Of a DNA stretch of 64,000 nucleotides, positions 37,310 through 47,100 are shown piece by piece (within the stretch, counting starts at the first letter, position 1; the number at the start of each line of letters is the position of its first letter). Below the pieces are notes generated by a model, which was not told the origin of the DNA, ran no database searches, and saw nothing but the letters and a program-made list of their open reading frames with translations. The position numbers were made by a program, and so were the translations under genes. Origin of the DNA: Streptomyces sp. CB01249 (GTDB lineage: Bacteria > Actinomycetota > Actinomycetes > Streptomycetales > Streptomycetaceae). The stretch is taken from positions 718,426-782,425 of the forward strand of contig NZ_LISW01000002.1 in assembly GCF_001905735.1 (NCBI RefSeq), given 5' to 3'.

Positions 37310-37800
37310 GGCGCGGCCCTCAGCAGCCGGGCCGGGCCCCGGCGGGCGGTCGGGCTCCTGGTGCCGCGCATCGTGGCCACCGACCGGTTGCAGACCGCGC
37401 GCACCCGCTCCTCGGGCAGCCCGAGCAGGGCCGCCGTCTGCTCCTCCGGCACCCCTTCGTACAGCCGCAGCACCAGGACGAGGCGTTCCTGCGGGGTCAG
37501 CCGGTCCAGCAGTCCGCCGCGCGGCCGGTGATGGCGCCATGTCTCGCGGGCGAACCTCGCCGCCAGCTCCTGCCGGGTGCGGTCGTACGGGTCCTCGCCC
37601 CGCAGCCGCTCCCAGTCGGCGAACGTCCGGGCCAGCGAGGCCGTCAGCAGCCGCAGCGCGTGCGGGCGGGCGCCGGACGCGTCCGCCGGTTCGGCGGTGA
37701 GCAGCGTGGCCGTGTGCAGCAGACGGCCCGCCGCGCCCGCGACGAAGGACTCGAAGTCCTGGGCGCGGCCCCGCAGCGGGCCCGCATGACGCTCTCGCAC
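37306..37800 (-). CDS. Sigma-70 family (ECF-like) factor
   Basis: A 164-residue protein with a sigma region-2-like N-terminus (DFESFVAGAAGRLLHTATLL) and a region-4 helix-turn-helix at about 100-150 (RLTPQERLVLVLRLYEGVPE, LLGLPEERVRAVCNRSVATM). It is close to the SigE-family of small Streptomyces sigma-like proteins. Region 2 is degenerate, so it may not drive transcription alone. Overlaps the small membrane protein gene. Confidence 0.72.
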   Translation of the reverse strand: MRERHAGPLRGRAQDFESFVAGAAGRLLHTATLLTAEPADASGARPHALRLLTASLARTFADWERLRGEDPYDRTRQELAARFARETWRHHRPRGGLLDRLTPQERLVLVLRLYEGVPEEQTAALLGLPEERVRAVCNRSVATMRGTRSPTARRGPARLLRAAP

Positions 37801-37857
37801 ACGTCAATCCGAACGCGCCGCGGTCCCCAGGTCAACCCCTCGGAACACCGCGGGCTT

Positions 37858-38388
37858 TCAGTTCGCGTGCGCCGTCTGGTGCGCGGCCTGCCGGGCCGCC
37901 AGCGCCGCGTTGAAGCGGGTCAGCAGCGCGCAGAACGTGTCCCGCTCCTCCTCGCTCCACCCGTCCGTCACCTGCGACATCAACTCCCGCCGCGAGTCCC
38001 GGACCTCGTCGAGACGGGCCTGGCCGCGCGGCGACAGCTGGAGCACGACCGCCCGGCCGTCCTCCGGATGCGAGGTCCGCTTCACCAGCCCGGTGTCCAC
38101 CAGCGGCGCGACCTGCCGGGTCACCGTGGACGAGTCGATCCCCATCCCGGCGGCCAGCGCCTTGACGCCCATCGGACCTTCCAGATCCAGCCGGTTCAGC
38201 AGCAGATAGGCCGCCCGGTCCATGGAGTTGCGCACCTGGCCCACCCCGCCGAGACGGGTCTGCTCGGCCCGGCGGGCGAATACGGCCACCTGATGCTGAA
38301 GGGTGTCGAGAACGTGGTCGGGACCCGGGTTTTCCGGGGCAGCGCCCCCGGAAGGAGACGAGGCAGTCGTCATGTCCTGAGGGGGCAT
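37858..38388 (-). CDS. MarR-family transcriptional regulator
   Basis: A 176-residue MarR repressor. The winged helix-turn-helix at ~72-125 is clear (GVKALAAGMGIDSSTVTRQV, then RTSHPEDGRAVVLQLSPRG). The first ~25 residues (SSPSGGAAPENPGP) are encoded by sequence like the GGGGGCGCTGCCCC arm of the interspersed repeat and precede the normal family start. Divergent from ilvA, 156 nt between them. Ligand unknown. Confidence 0.87.
   Translation of the reverse strand: MPPQDMTTASSPSGGAAPENPGPDHVLDTLQHQVAVFARRAEQTRLGGVGQVRNSMDRAAYLLLNRLDLEGPMGVKALAAGMGIDSSTVTRQVAPLVDTGLVKRTSHPEDGRAVVLQLSPRGQARLDEVRDSRRELMSQVTDGWSEEERDTFCALLTRFNAALAARQAAHQTAHAN
38334..38352. repeat. Partial interspersed repeat inside MarR gene
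   Basis: CCGGGGCAGCGCCCCCGGA matches the palindromic arm of the 49-bp repeat but lacks the CTCAATCGCC half. It lies in the MarR 5' coding end. Confidence 0.55.
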
Positions 38389-38544
38389 GGCCGGGGGCTC
38401 TCTTCGTGCGGTGTCGGATGGGTGGGGGACAGAGTACGCGGCCCCGGGGCAACGCGTACCAGTGCTGCACAAACCTGCGGACATCGGCGCAGGACGGCCC
38501 CGCAAGCGGCGGCCGGGACCCCTGCGAGCTGCAAGACTTACGGT

Positions 38545-39774
38545 ATGAACTTCCCGTCGCCCGGCAGCTTTCCCTCCGTGATCCTCGATGACGTACGGGG
38601 GGCGCAGAAGATGCTCTCCGGGGTCGCCAAGGTCACTCCGCTCGAAGGAAGCCGCCATCTCTCGGGCCTCGTGGGCGCGCCCGTCCTCTTCAAGTGCGAG
38701 AACCTCCAGCGGACCGGTTCGTTCAAACTGCGGGGCGCCTACGTACGCATCTCGGGACTCACCCCGGTCGAACGCGCCGCGGGGGTCGTGGCCGCGAGCG
38801 CCGGGAACCATGCGCAGGGTGTCGCCCTCGCGTCTGCGCTCCTCGGCGTACGCGCCACGGTCTTCATGCCCGTCGGGGCGCCGCTGCCGAAGGTCGCCGC
38901 CACCCGTGAGTACGGGGCCCGGGTGCGGCTGCACGGCACCGTCGTGGACGAGACCCTGGCCGCCGCGCAGGAGTACGCGCGCGAGACCGGCGCGGTGTTC
39001 ATCCACCCCTTCGACCACGCCGACATCATCGCCGGGCAGGGCACCGTCGGCCTGGAGATCCTGGAGCAGTGCCCCGAGGTCCGGACGATCGTCGTAGGCA
39101 TGGGCGGCGGCGGGCTCGCGGCCGGTATCGCGGTCGCGGTCAAGGCCGTCCGGCCCGACGTGCGCATCGTCGGCGTGCAGGCGGCCGGTGCCGCGTGCTA
39201 CCCGCCGTCCCTGGCGGCCGACCGCCCCGTCTCCATCGGGATGCTCCAGACCATGGCGGACGGCATCAAGGTCGGGCGCCCCGGCGACGTGCCGTTCGCC
39301 CTGGTCAGGGACCTGGTGGACGAGGTGCGTACGGTCTCCGAGGACGAGCTGTCCAGCGCCCTGCTGCTCTGCCTGGAGCGGGCCAAGATGGTGGTCGAAC
39401 CCGCCGGGGCGAGCCCGGTCGCCGCGCTCCTCGGCGACCCGAAGGCGTTCCACGGCCCGGTGGTGGCCCTGCTCTCCGGCGGCAACGTGGACCCGCTGCT
39501 GATGCAGCGCATCCTCACCCACGGCATGGCGGCGGCCGGCCGCTACCTCAGCCTGCGGCTGCGGCTCACCGACCGGCCCGGCGCGCTGGCCGCCATGCTC
39601 GGCGTCCTCTCGGTCGCCGACGCCAACGTGCTGGACGTCAGCCACGCCCGTACGGACCCGCGCCTCGGCCTCACCGAGGCGGAGGTGGAACTGCACCTGG
39701 AGACCAAGGGGCCGGAGCACTGCGACGACGTGAAGGCGGCGCTGCGGGACGCGGGCTATTTGGTGATGGGCTGA
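38545..39774 (+). CDS. ilvA: Threonine ammonia-lyase
   Basis: A 409-residue PLP enzyme that makes 2-oxobutanoate from threonine. Lys61 in TGSFKLRGAY binds PLP; SAGNHAQG and the glycine loop GMGGGGLAAG are present. A C-terminal ACT-like domain (about 330-409; RLTDRPGALAAMLGVL) may give allosteric control. In Streptomyces this catabolic/biosynthetic enzyme can also supply propionyl-CoA precursors. Confidence 0.93.
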   Translation: MNFPSPGSFPSVILDDVRGAQKMLSGVAKVTPLEGSRHLSGLVGAPVLFKCENLQRTGSFKLRGAYVRISGLTPVERAAGVVAASAGNHAQGVALASALLGVRATVFMPVGAPLPKVAATREYGARVRLHGTVVDETLAAAQEYARETGAVFIHPFDHADIIAGQGTVGLEILEQCPEVRTIVVGMGGGGLAAGIAVAVKAVRPDVRIVGVQAAGAACYPPSLAADRPVSIGMLQTMADGIKVGRPGDVPFALVRDLVDEVRTVSEDELSSALLLCLERAKMVVEPAGASPVAALLGDPKAFHGPVVALLSGGNVDPLLMQRILTHGMAAAGRYLSLRLRLTDRPGALAAMLGVLSVADANVLDVSHARTDPRLGLTEAEVELHLETKGPEHCDDVKAALRDAGYLVMG

Positions 39775-39877
39775 CAGGTATGCCCCGGCTTGTGTGTTCA
39801 TCGGGCACGGCGCCCCCGGCAAACCTAGGATCTGGGGTCTGAGAGGTAGCCACCCGAACGCACTGGGGGAATCCCAT

Positions 39878-40864
39878 ATGCCAGGCGCCATCTACGCCGA
39901 AGGGCTCGTCAAGACCTTCGGTGACGTCACTGCACTCGGCGGTGTCGACCTCGACGTGCCGGAAGGCACCGTGCTCGGACTCCTCGGCCCCAACGGGGCC
40001 GGCAAGACGACCGCCGTCCGGGTCCTGACGACCCTGCTCAGGCCGGACAGCGGCCGCGCCTTCGTGGCGGGGATCGACGTCCTGAAGAACCCCAACGAGG
40101 TGCGGCGCTCGATCGGGCTCTCCGGCCAGTTCGCCGCCGTGGACGAATATCTGACCGGCCGCGAGAACCTGCGCATGGTCGGCCAGCTCTACCAGATGAG
40201 CGGACGCGCGGCGAAGGTCCGGGCGGGCGAGCTCCTGGACCGGTTCAACCTGGCCGACGCGGCGGACCGCCCCGCCAAGACGTACTCCGGCGGCATGCGC
40301 CGCCGCCTCGACCTGGCGGCGGCGCTCGTCGTCTCGCCGCCGGTCATGTTCATGGACGAGCCGACGACCGGGCTCGACCCGCGCAACCGCCAGCAGCTCT
40401 GGGAGGTCATCGAGGAGCTGGTCGCCGGGGGTACGACCCTGCTGCTGACCACGCAGTATCTGGAGGAGGCGGACCACCTTGCCCACGACATCTGCGTGAT
40501 CGACCACGGACGCGTCATCGCACGCGGCACCTCCGACCAGCTCAAGGCCCGCATCGGCGGCGAGCGCGTCGAGGTCGTCGTGCACGACCCCGAGCAGATC
40601 GAACCGGCGCGCACCGTCCTCACCCGCCTGGGCAAGGGCGAGACCACCGTCCTGCCGAACATGCGCAAGCTGACCGTCCCGGTCGACGGCGGCGCCAAGC
40701 TCCTCGCCGAGGTCATCCGCGACCTCGACGCCCAGGGCGTGGAGATCGACGACATCGGGCTGCGCCGCCCCACCCTGGACGACGTGTTCATCTCCCTCAC
40801 CGGCCACGCGGCCGAGCAGGAGAAGAACGAGGCCGGGAATTCCGGAACGGAGACGGAGAAATGA
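39878..40864 (+). CDS. DrrA-type ABC transporter ATPase
   Basis: A 328-residue ATPase with Walker A GPNGAGKTT, signature YSGGMRRRLDLAAAL, Walker B MFMDEPTTGLD and LTTQYLEEADHL. The C-terminal extension (about 235-328; RPTLDDVFISLTG) is typical of DrrA daunorubicin-resistance exporters. Overlaps the permease by 4 nt. Confidence 0.93.
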   Translation: MPGAIYAEGLVKTFGDVTALGGVDLDVPEGTVLGLLGPNGAGKTTAVRVLTTLLRPDSGRAFVAGIDVLKNPNEVRRSIGLSGQFAAVDEYLTGRENLRMVGQLYQMSGRAAKVRAGELLDRFNLADAADRPAKTYSGGMRRRLDLAAALVVSPPVMFMDEPTTGLDPRNRQQLWEVIEELVAGGTTLLLTTQYLEEADHLAHDICVIDHGRVIARGTSDQLKARIGGERVEVVVHDPEQIEPARTVLTRLGKGETTVLPNMRKLTVPVDGGAKLLAEVIRDLDAQGVEIDDIGLRRPTLDDVFISLTGHAAEQEKNEAGNSGTETEK

Positions 40865-41724
40865 GCGCCCTCAGCGAAGCCCGTACCGCCGCCCCACGCC
40901 CGGGCGGCGGCATCGGCCAGTCGGTCCGCGACTCCCTGGTCATCGGCAAGCGGAACCTGATCCGGATGACCCGGATCCCCGAGATGATCCTGTTCGGGAT
41001 CATCCAGCCGGTCATGTTCGTGGTGCTCTTCACGTACGTGTTCGGCGGCTCTATCGCCATTCCGGGCGCGGGCGTCAGCGCCAGTGCGTACAAGGAATTC
41101 CTGATGGCGGGCATCTTCGCGCAGACCGTCACCTTCGCCACGGCGGGCGCCGGCGCGGGCATCGCGGAGGACATGCACAAGGGCCTCATCGACCGGTTCA
41201 GGTCGCTGCCGATGGCCCGGGGCGCGGTGCTGACCGGGCGGACACTGGCCGACCTGGTGCAGACCGCCGTCACGCTCGTCGTCCTCGCGGGCGTCGCGCT
41301 GATCGTGGGCTGGCGCACCCACGAGAACATCGGCAAGGTCCTCGGCGGCTTCGGCCTGCTGCTCCTGCTCGGCTACGCGTTCACCTGGATCGGCGCGCTG
41401 ATCGGCCTTTCCGTCCGCACCCCGGAGGCGGCCACCTCCGGCGGCCTGATCTGGCTCTTCCCGCTGACGTTCATCTCGAACGCCTTCGTGCCGGTCAACG
41501 GCATGCCGAAGTTCCTCCAGTACGTCGCCGAGTGGAACCCGTTCAGCGCGACGGTGGCGGCGGCCCGCGAACTGTTCGGCAACACGATCGCGGGCGTCCC
41601 GAAGTCGGTGACGGGCGCCTGGCCGATGGAGCACCCCGTCTGGGCCTCGCTGATCTGGTCGGTGCTGATCATCGTGGTCTTCCGGACCCTGGCCGTACGC
41701 AAGTACCGCTCGGTCGCCGTCTGA
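40861..41724 (+). CDS. DrrB-type ABC-2 permease
   Basis: A 287-residue permease with six membrane segments (about 38-60, 78-105, 125-150, 158-182, 188-210, 252-275). The ABC-2 signature IPEMILFGIIQPVMFVVLF and the cytoplasmic EDMHKGLIDRFRSLPM stretch are clear. Exports a hydrophobic or toxic molecule with the ATPase at 39878; the cargo is unknown. Confidence 0.92.
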   Translation: MSALSEARTAAPRPGGGIGQSVRDSLVIGKRNLIRMTRIPEMILFGIIQPVMFVVLFTYVFGGSIAIPGAGVSASAYKEFLMAGIFAQTVTFATAGAGAGIAEDMHKGLIDRFRSLPMARGAVLTGRTLADLVQTAVTLVVLAGVALIVGWRTHENIGKVLGGFGLLLLLGYAFTWIGALIGLSVRTPEAATSGGLIWLFPLTFISNAFVPVNGMPKFLQYVAEWNPFSATVAAARELFGNTIAGVPKSVTGAWPMEHPVWASLIWSVLIIVVFRTLAVRKYRSVAV

Positions 41725-41770
41725 GAGTCGCTGTCCGGGAGTCGCCGTCCGGGAGTTCCCGGACACGGAG

Positions 41771-41801
41771 GAGCCCCGGCCGCATGGTGCGGCCGGGGCT
41801 C
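41771..41801. terminator. Bidirectional terminator hairpin
   Basis: GAGCCCCGGCCGC pairs with GCGGCCGGGGCTC, loop ATGGT, between the permease (+) and greA (-) stops. Confidence 0.88.
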
Positions 41802-41814
41802 TCTCACGTACGGA

Positions 41815-42312
41815 TCAGCCGGTGTACGGCTTCGCCGACAGGATCTTCACCGTGGCGGTCCTGCCGTTCGGCAGCTCGTAGTCGGCGTTGTCGCCGGTCT
41901 TCTTGCCGTTCACGCCCACGCCGAGCGGCGACTGCGGGGAGTACGTCTCGATGTCCGCGCTCGCGTACTCACGGGAGGCCAGAAGGAAGGTCATCGTGTC
42001 GTCCTCGTCGCCGTCGAAGGCGATCGTCACGACCATGCCGGGCTCGACCACGCCGTCGTCGGCCGGCGCCTCGCCGACCTTCGCGTGTTCGAGGAGCTGG
42101 GTCAGCTGGCGCACCCGGAGCTCCATCTTGCCCTGCTCCTCCTTGGCCGCGTGGTACCCGCCGTTCTCGCGCAGGTCCCCCTCCTCACGGGCCGCCGCGA
42201 TCTTGACGGCGATCTCCGTGCGCGCGGGACCAGACAGGTACTCCAGCTCGGCCTTGAGCTGGTTGTACGCCTCCTGCGTGAGCCAGGTGACGTTTTCGCT
42301 GGTCTGGGTCAC
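41815..42312 (-). CDS. greA: Transcription elongation factor GreA
   Basis: A 165-residue GreA that rescues stalled RNA polymerase. The N-terminal coiled coil (~1-78) has the catalytic tip EEGDLRENGGYHAAKEEQ with both acidic residues; the C-terminal FKBP-like domain follows (DDTMTFLLASRE, SPLGVGVNGKKTGD). The GTG at 42312 follows GAGGAG and fits better than the ATG at 42366. Confidence 0.95.
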   Translation of the reverse strand: MTQTSENVTWLTQEAYNQLKAELEYLSGPARTEIAVKIAAAREEGDLRENGGYHAAKEEQGKMELRVRQLTQLLEHAKVGEAPADDGVVEPGMVVTIAFDGDEDDTMTFLLASREYASADIETYSPQSPLGVGVNGKKTGDNADYELPNGRTATVKILSAKPYTG

Positions 42313-42495
42313 AGGGTGCTCCTCGTCGGTACTGGGAATACAAAGCAACGCCCTACCCGCAAGCATGCGCTGCTACGGGTGGGCGAAACCACGAGCCTAA
42401 CAATTCACCGGGAAAAGGGGGAGAAGGTAAAAGTCCCGACCGTGGAAACCGCAGGTCAGGGCCGGTCAAATGGGGTTACGACGGGCGTGCTGCGG

Positions 42496-42912
42496 TCAAC
42501 TCGACGCCCCGCCGTCCTCCGTGCAGCCCAGCAGCTCGACGGCGGTCGCCCGGGACGTGGTCCGCAGGGTCAGGATCCTGTCGATCCGGTCGCTGTCGTC
42601 ATCGAAGCGGAAGTCCTTGCGGGCGACCTCCGTGCCGTTCTCGCTGAGCGAGCGGAGGGTGCAGTAGCCCCGGTCGTCCCGGCCCTTGCGGACCTCCAGG
42701 TGCACCTCGACGCGTTCGTCCGAGGTGACCTTGAACTTGATCATCTCGGCGCTGAGGCCCTTGCCGCCCACGTAGTCGTAGCCGATCCAGCCGACCACGC
42801 CCAGCAGGACCGCGCCGAGCACCGCGCCGATGATCTTGAGCTTGCGGTCCGCGCGCTGGTCCGCGGAGCGGCCGTAGCGGTTCTCGGGAAGCGCCTCGCG
42901 CACCGCCGTCAT
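42496..42912 (-). CDS. DUF4307 membrane protein
   Basis: A 138-residue single-pass protein: cytoplasmic head (ENRYGRSADQRADRK), one membrane helix (~27-47), and an extracytoplasmic domain with beta-rich pattern and the typical WIGYDYVGG plus RGYCTLRSL. This matches the actinobacterial DUF4307 family, usually next to mca and greA. Function unknown. GGAGG precedes the ATG. Confidence 0.85.
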   Translation of the reverse strand: MTAVREALPENRYGRSADQRADRKLKIIGAVLGAVLLGVVGWIGYDYVGGKGLSAEMIKFKVTSDERVEVHLEVRKGRDDRGYCTLRSLSENGTEVARKDFRFDDDSDRIDRILTLRTTSRATAVELLGCTEDGGASS

Positions 42913-42939
42913 GATCGTTCCTCCCGTGCCGGGGATCGA

Positions 42940-42965
42940 GGAATTTTCCACCCCCCGGTTCGGTC
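42940..42965 (+). promoter_or_regulatory. Candidate SigR-type promoter for mca
   Basis: GGAAT (42940-42944), exactly 18 nt, then GTC (42963-42965). The SigR consensus is GGGAAT-N18-GTT. mca is reported as a member of the S. coelicolor SigR thiol-stress regulon, which makes this more likely. Confidence 0.5.
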
Positions 42966-43009
42966 ACTATAGAAGTCGCACATCGCGACCAATCACTGAG
43001 GATCGAGTC

Positions 43010-43891
43010 TTGACTGAGCAGCTTCGACTGATGGCCGTACACGCTCACCCCGACGACGAGTCGAGCAAGGGCGCGGCCACCATGGCCAAGTATGTGTCCG
43101 AGGGGGTGGACGTGCTGGTCGTGACCTGCACGGGAGGCGAGCGCGGCTCCATCCTCAACCCGAAACTCCAGGGCGACGCGTACATCGAGGAGAACATCCA
43201 CGAGGTGCGCCGCAAGGAGATGGACGAGGCCCGGGAGATCCTGGGCGTGAAGCAGGAGTGGCTCGGCTTCGTGGACTCGGGCCTGCCCGAGGGCGACCCG
43301 CTGCCCCCGCTCCCCGAGGGCTGCTTCGCCCTGGAGGACGAGACCGTCGCCGCCGGCCGCCTCGTCGCGAAGATCCGCGCGTTCCGGCCGCAGGTCATCA
43401 CCACGTACGACGAGAACGGGGGCTACCCGCACCCCGACCACATCATGACCCACACCATCTCGATGATCGCCTTCGAGGGCGCGGCGGACACCGAGAAGTT
43501 CCCCGAGGCGGAGTTCGGCCCCGCCTGGGCGCCGCAGAAGCTCTACTACAACCAGGGCTTCAACCGGCCGCGCACCGTCGCCCTGCACGAGGCGCTGCTC
43601 GCCCGCGGCATGGAGTCGCCGTACGGGGAGTGGCTGGAGCGGTGGAAGGAGTTCGGGCGCGCCGAGCGCACCCTGACCACGCACGTTCCGTGCGCGGACT
43701 TCTTCGAGATCCGGGACAAGGCGCTGATCGCGCACGCCACGCAGATCGATCCGGACGGCGGCTGGTTCCGCGTCCCGATGGACATCCAGCGGGAGGTCTG
43801 GCCGACCGAGGAGTACGAGCTGGCGAAGTCTCTGGTCGATACCTCCCTCCCCGAGAGCGACCTCTTCGCGGGCATCCGCGACAATGCCTGA
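43010..43891 (+). CDS. mca: Mycothiol S-conjugate amidase
   Basis: A 293-residue zinc amidase that cleaves mycothiol conjugates, releasing mercapturic acids for export: a detoxification route found only in actinobacteria. Zinc-binding AHPDDES (His13, Asp16) and PHPDH are conserved. Translation appears to start at TTG 43010 (TTGACTGAGCAG) because GAGGAT precedes it and MTEQLRLMAVHAHPDD matches the family; the ATG at 43031 would remove residues. Confidence 0.95.
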   Translation: MTEQLRLMAVHAHPDDESSKGAATMAKYVSEGVDVLVVTCTGGERGSILNPKLQGDAYIEENIHEVRRKEMDEAREILGVKQEWLGFVDSGLPEGDPLPPLPEGCFALEDETVAAGRLVAKIRAFRPQVITTYDENGGYPHPDHIMTHTISMIAFEGAADTEKFPEAEFGPAWAPQKLYYNQGFNRPRTVALHEALLARGMESPYGEWLERWKEFGRAERTLTTHVPCADFFEIRDKALIAHATQIDPDGGWFRVPMDIQREVWPTEEYELAKSLVDTSLPESDLFAGIRDNA

Positions 43892-44120
43892 TATGTACGC
43901 GACTCAGGCACTGACGAACCTCGTCCCGCTCGCCGAGGAACTCGACAAGAACAAGGTGACCCCCGGGGTCCTCGGCTTCATCGTCTTCGCGGCGCTCGCC
44001 GTGGGCGTGTGGGCGCTCATGAAGTCGATGAACCGGCACATGGGGCGGGTGAACTTCGAGGAGACCCCGGACCCGGCGGCCGAGGAGTCGGCCGAGCCGG
44101 TGTCCGCGAAGCGGAAGTAG
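43884..44120 (+). CDS. Small membrane protein downstream of mca
   Basis: A 78-residue protein (or 75 from the ATG at 43893) with one membrane helix near 29-46 (PGVLGFIVFAALAVGVWALM) and an acidic-basic tail. It overlaps the end of mca by 8 nt and must be co-transcribed. Function unknown. Confidence 0.8.
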   Translation: MPDMYATQALTNLVPLAEELDKNKVTPGVLGFIVFAALAVGVWALMKSMNRHMGRVNFEETPDPAAEESAEPVSAKRK

Positions 44121-44123
44121 GAC

Positions 44124-44153
44124 GGCGGGGCGCGCGCTTGGCTGCGCCCCGCC
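44124..44153. terminator. Bidirectional terminator hairpin
   Basis: GGCGGGGCGC pairs with GCGCCCCGCC across a 10-nt loop between converging stops. Confidence 0.8.
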
Positions 44154-44173
44154 TGCCGTTGATGGTGCGGAGA

Positions 44174-47100
44174 TCAGACCCTTACGCCCATGATCTCCCG
44201 GGTCCGTCGGGACGGCGTCAGGTGCAGTGACCACGCCTGCCAGCCCGTTTCCAGGTCCGCGCCCCGGTCCAGGATCACCCGGTAGGTGTCCGCGCACTCG
44301 TCCACCTTGCGGTCCCTGGCCGGGTGGCCGGACGCGCGGAGCTCGGCCAGCTCCTGCTGGGCGACGACCGTGCCCACCTCGGCGCCGCCCGGCGAGGCGT
44401 ACGGCAGCAGCGTGCACCGCAGGAAGCGCGCCCAGTCCGCGCCGCGCGCGTCCCCGTACGACTCGAACAGGGCGACCGCCTCGTCGCACAGCCCGAGGGC
44501 CTGGGGCGTCCGCTGGTTGCCCGCGTCGATCAGCGCGAGGTCCAGGCAGGTCCACGCCTCGCCGTGGGCGACCCCGATGCGCCGGAAGTCCGCCCGCGCG
44601 TCGGCCAGCAGCTGGCGGGCGAAGCCGGAATTGCGCAGGTTGCCCGTCTGGGCGGCCCGCTGGTCCCGGGTGACGCGCCCCGAGTGGTGCCGGGCGCACG
44701 CGAGACCGTAGACGTCGCGCATCCGCGAGAACATCGTCCGGGCCCGCTCCAGGTGCCGTACGGCCTCCACCGTGTCGCCGGTCTCCTCCAGCGCCTGGCC
44801 CAGGTAGTACAGGGTCCACGCCTCGCCGCGCGCATCCTCGTTGTCCCGGTGCCGGGTCAGGGCCGCGGCCAGCTGCTCGACCGCCGCGCCCGGCTCGCCG
44901 TCCAGCAGCCGGGCCCGGGCCAGCTGGGTCGTCGCCCACGCCACACCGCGCTCGTCCCGGGTCCGCCCGTACAGATCGAGGGCGGCGCGCAGGGCGGTCT
45001 CGGCCTCCTCCACCTCGCCCAGACGCAGCCGGACCTGGCCCGACTGGAACCGGGTCCACGCCTCGCCGTGCAGCGACTCGCCCTCGCGGTGCAGGGTGAG
45101 CGCGGTGTCCAGGAGGGTCACCGCCTCGGCCAGGTTGCCCCGGTCGCGTTCGACGGCGGCCAGCGCGTGCAGCGACCAGGCCCGGTCCGCGTCCTGCCCC
45201 GCGGCGAGCTGGAGCTCCATCGCCTCGCGGAGCCGGGCCGCCGCCTCGGTCAGGTTGCCCTGGTGGTGCAGCGTGATGCCGAGGGAGCACAGCGCCAACG
45301 CCGTACCGGCGTCGTTCTGCGCCTCGCGGTACAGGCCGACGACGGAGGACAGCGTGGTGCGGGCCTTGTCCAGCTCGCCGAGCTGCCGGGCCGCGATGCC
45401 CGTACGCCACCGCACCGAGCGTTCGAGGAGGCCCTGGTCGACCGCCTGGGACAGCTCGCTGATCTCGCCCAGCCGGTACAGGTCGCCGCGCAGCAGGCAG
45501 TAGTCGCAGAGCGCGCCGAGCAGGGCGAGGACCGCCGCCTGGTCGACGCCCTCCGCGTGCCGCAGGGCGGAGGTGATGAAGCTCGACTCGTCGTCCAGCC
45601 AGCGCAGGGCCGCGTCCAGCGAGCTGAAGCCGTGCGAGCCGAACTGACCGGCCCGGGTCGACATCTTGCCGTCCACCATCCGGATCACCGCACCGGCCAG
45701 CTCCGCGTAGTTCGCGATCAGCCGCTCCTGCGCGGCGGCGCGCTCCGCCGGTTCCTCCTCGTCCAGCAGCCGGGCCAGGGCGAAGCCGCGTACCAGGTCG
45801 TGCAGCCGGTAGCGGGAGCCGCGTACGTGGTCGAGCAGCCCGGCCCCGGACAGGGCCGTCAGCAGCCGCCCGGCCTCCTGCTCGTCGGCGGAGAGCAGCG
45901 CCGCGGCCGCCGCAGCGCCCAGGCTCGCCCGGCCCGCCAGCGCGAGCCGCCGCAGCAGCCGCCTGGCCTGCTCGGACTGGTCGGTGTAGCGCAGCCACAG
46001 GGCCCGCTCGACGGGCGGCACCGGGCCGTACGCGGCCAGGTCCGCGGCCAGCACGTCCGCCGTACGCGCCCCGAGCGCGGAACCGGCGACGCGCAGGGCC
46101 AGCGGCAGCCCCCCGCACAGCTCGGTGATCGCCTCGCTCGACGGATAGTCGTACGGACCCGGCTCGGCCTCCTGCGAGACCCCGCGCAGCAGCTCCTCCG
46201 CGCCGCCCGGATCGAGGGCCCCGACCTCCAGCCGGTGCACCCAGGCGGGCAGCGAGTCCGGCAGGTCCAGCGGCTCGCGGGCGGTGACCAGGACCAGGCT
46301 GTCGGAGCGTTCCGGGATCAGCGTCGCGACCTGCTCCGCGTCCCGGGCGTCGTCCAGGACGATCGTCACGGCCGTGCCCGTCAGATGCTGGTGGTACAGC
46401 TCGCTGAGCCGCCGCACCTGCTGCTCGGCGGACGCGCTGTCCCGGAACAGCAGCTGCTCGCGGGGCGCGCCCAGCCGGTTCAGCAGATGCAGCAGCGCGT
46501 CCCGGGTCGGCAGCGGTGCCTCGCCCTCCGCGTCGCCCCGCAGGTCCACCACGCACGCGCCCTTGAACTGGTCCTTCAACTCGTGCGCCGCGCGTACGGC
46601 GAGCGTGGTGCGCCCGGCGCCCGGGGGGCCGTGCAGCACGACGACGGTCGGCTTCGTCTCGGTCGACGCGCGGGCCGCGTGCACCCACTGGCCGATGCGG
46701 GCCAGCTCGCCCCGCCGCCCCGCGAACAGCCCGTCGGCCGCCGGGAGATGGCCGAACGACTGCTCAAGCAGCGACCGCATCCGCGCGGCCGCGCTGCGGT
46801 CCCCGCCGCGCAGCGGGGTGCGCGCCTTGGCGGCGGCCTTCTTCGCCGGGGCGCGGGTGGTGGCGGTGAGCATCCGCTGCTGGTCGAGGAACGGGCGTAT
46901 GCCCCGTACGTCCAGGGCGGCCAGCCATTGCAGCCGCAGCTGCTCCGGACTCGCGCCCGCCGGGGCGGCCGGCCGGTGCGAGGAGGTGGCCTTGGCGACC
47001 GTCGCGGTGGCCCCCGCCACGGCGACGACCGCGCCCGCGCCGAGCGCGAGACCGGACGCGGTGCCGAGCGCCACGTCGGCGCCGAAGGCCGCGGCGGCGG

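Noticed and set aside
43560..46688. Very long open frame on the - strand (1042 residues)
   Set aside because: Out-of-frame shadow of the NB-ARC/TPR gene, with Arg/Gly/Ala-rich composition typical of wrong frames.
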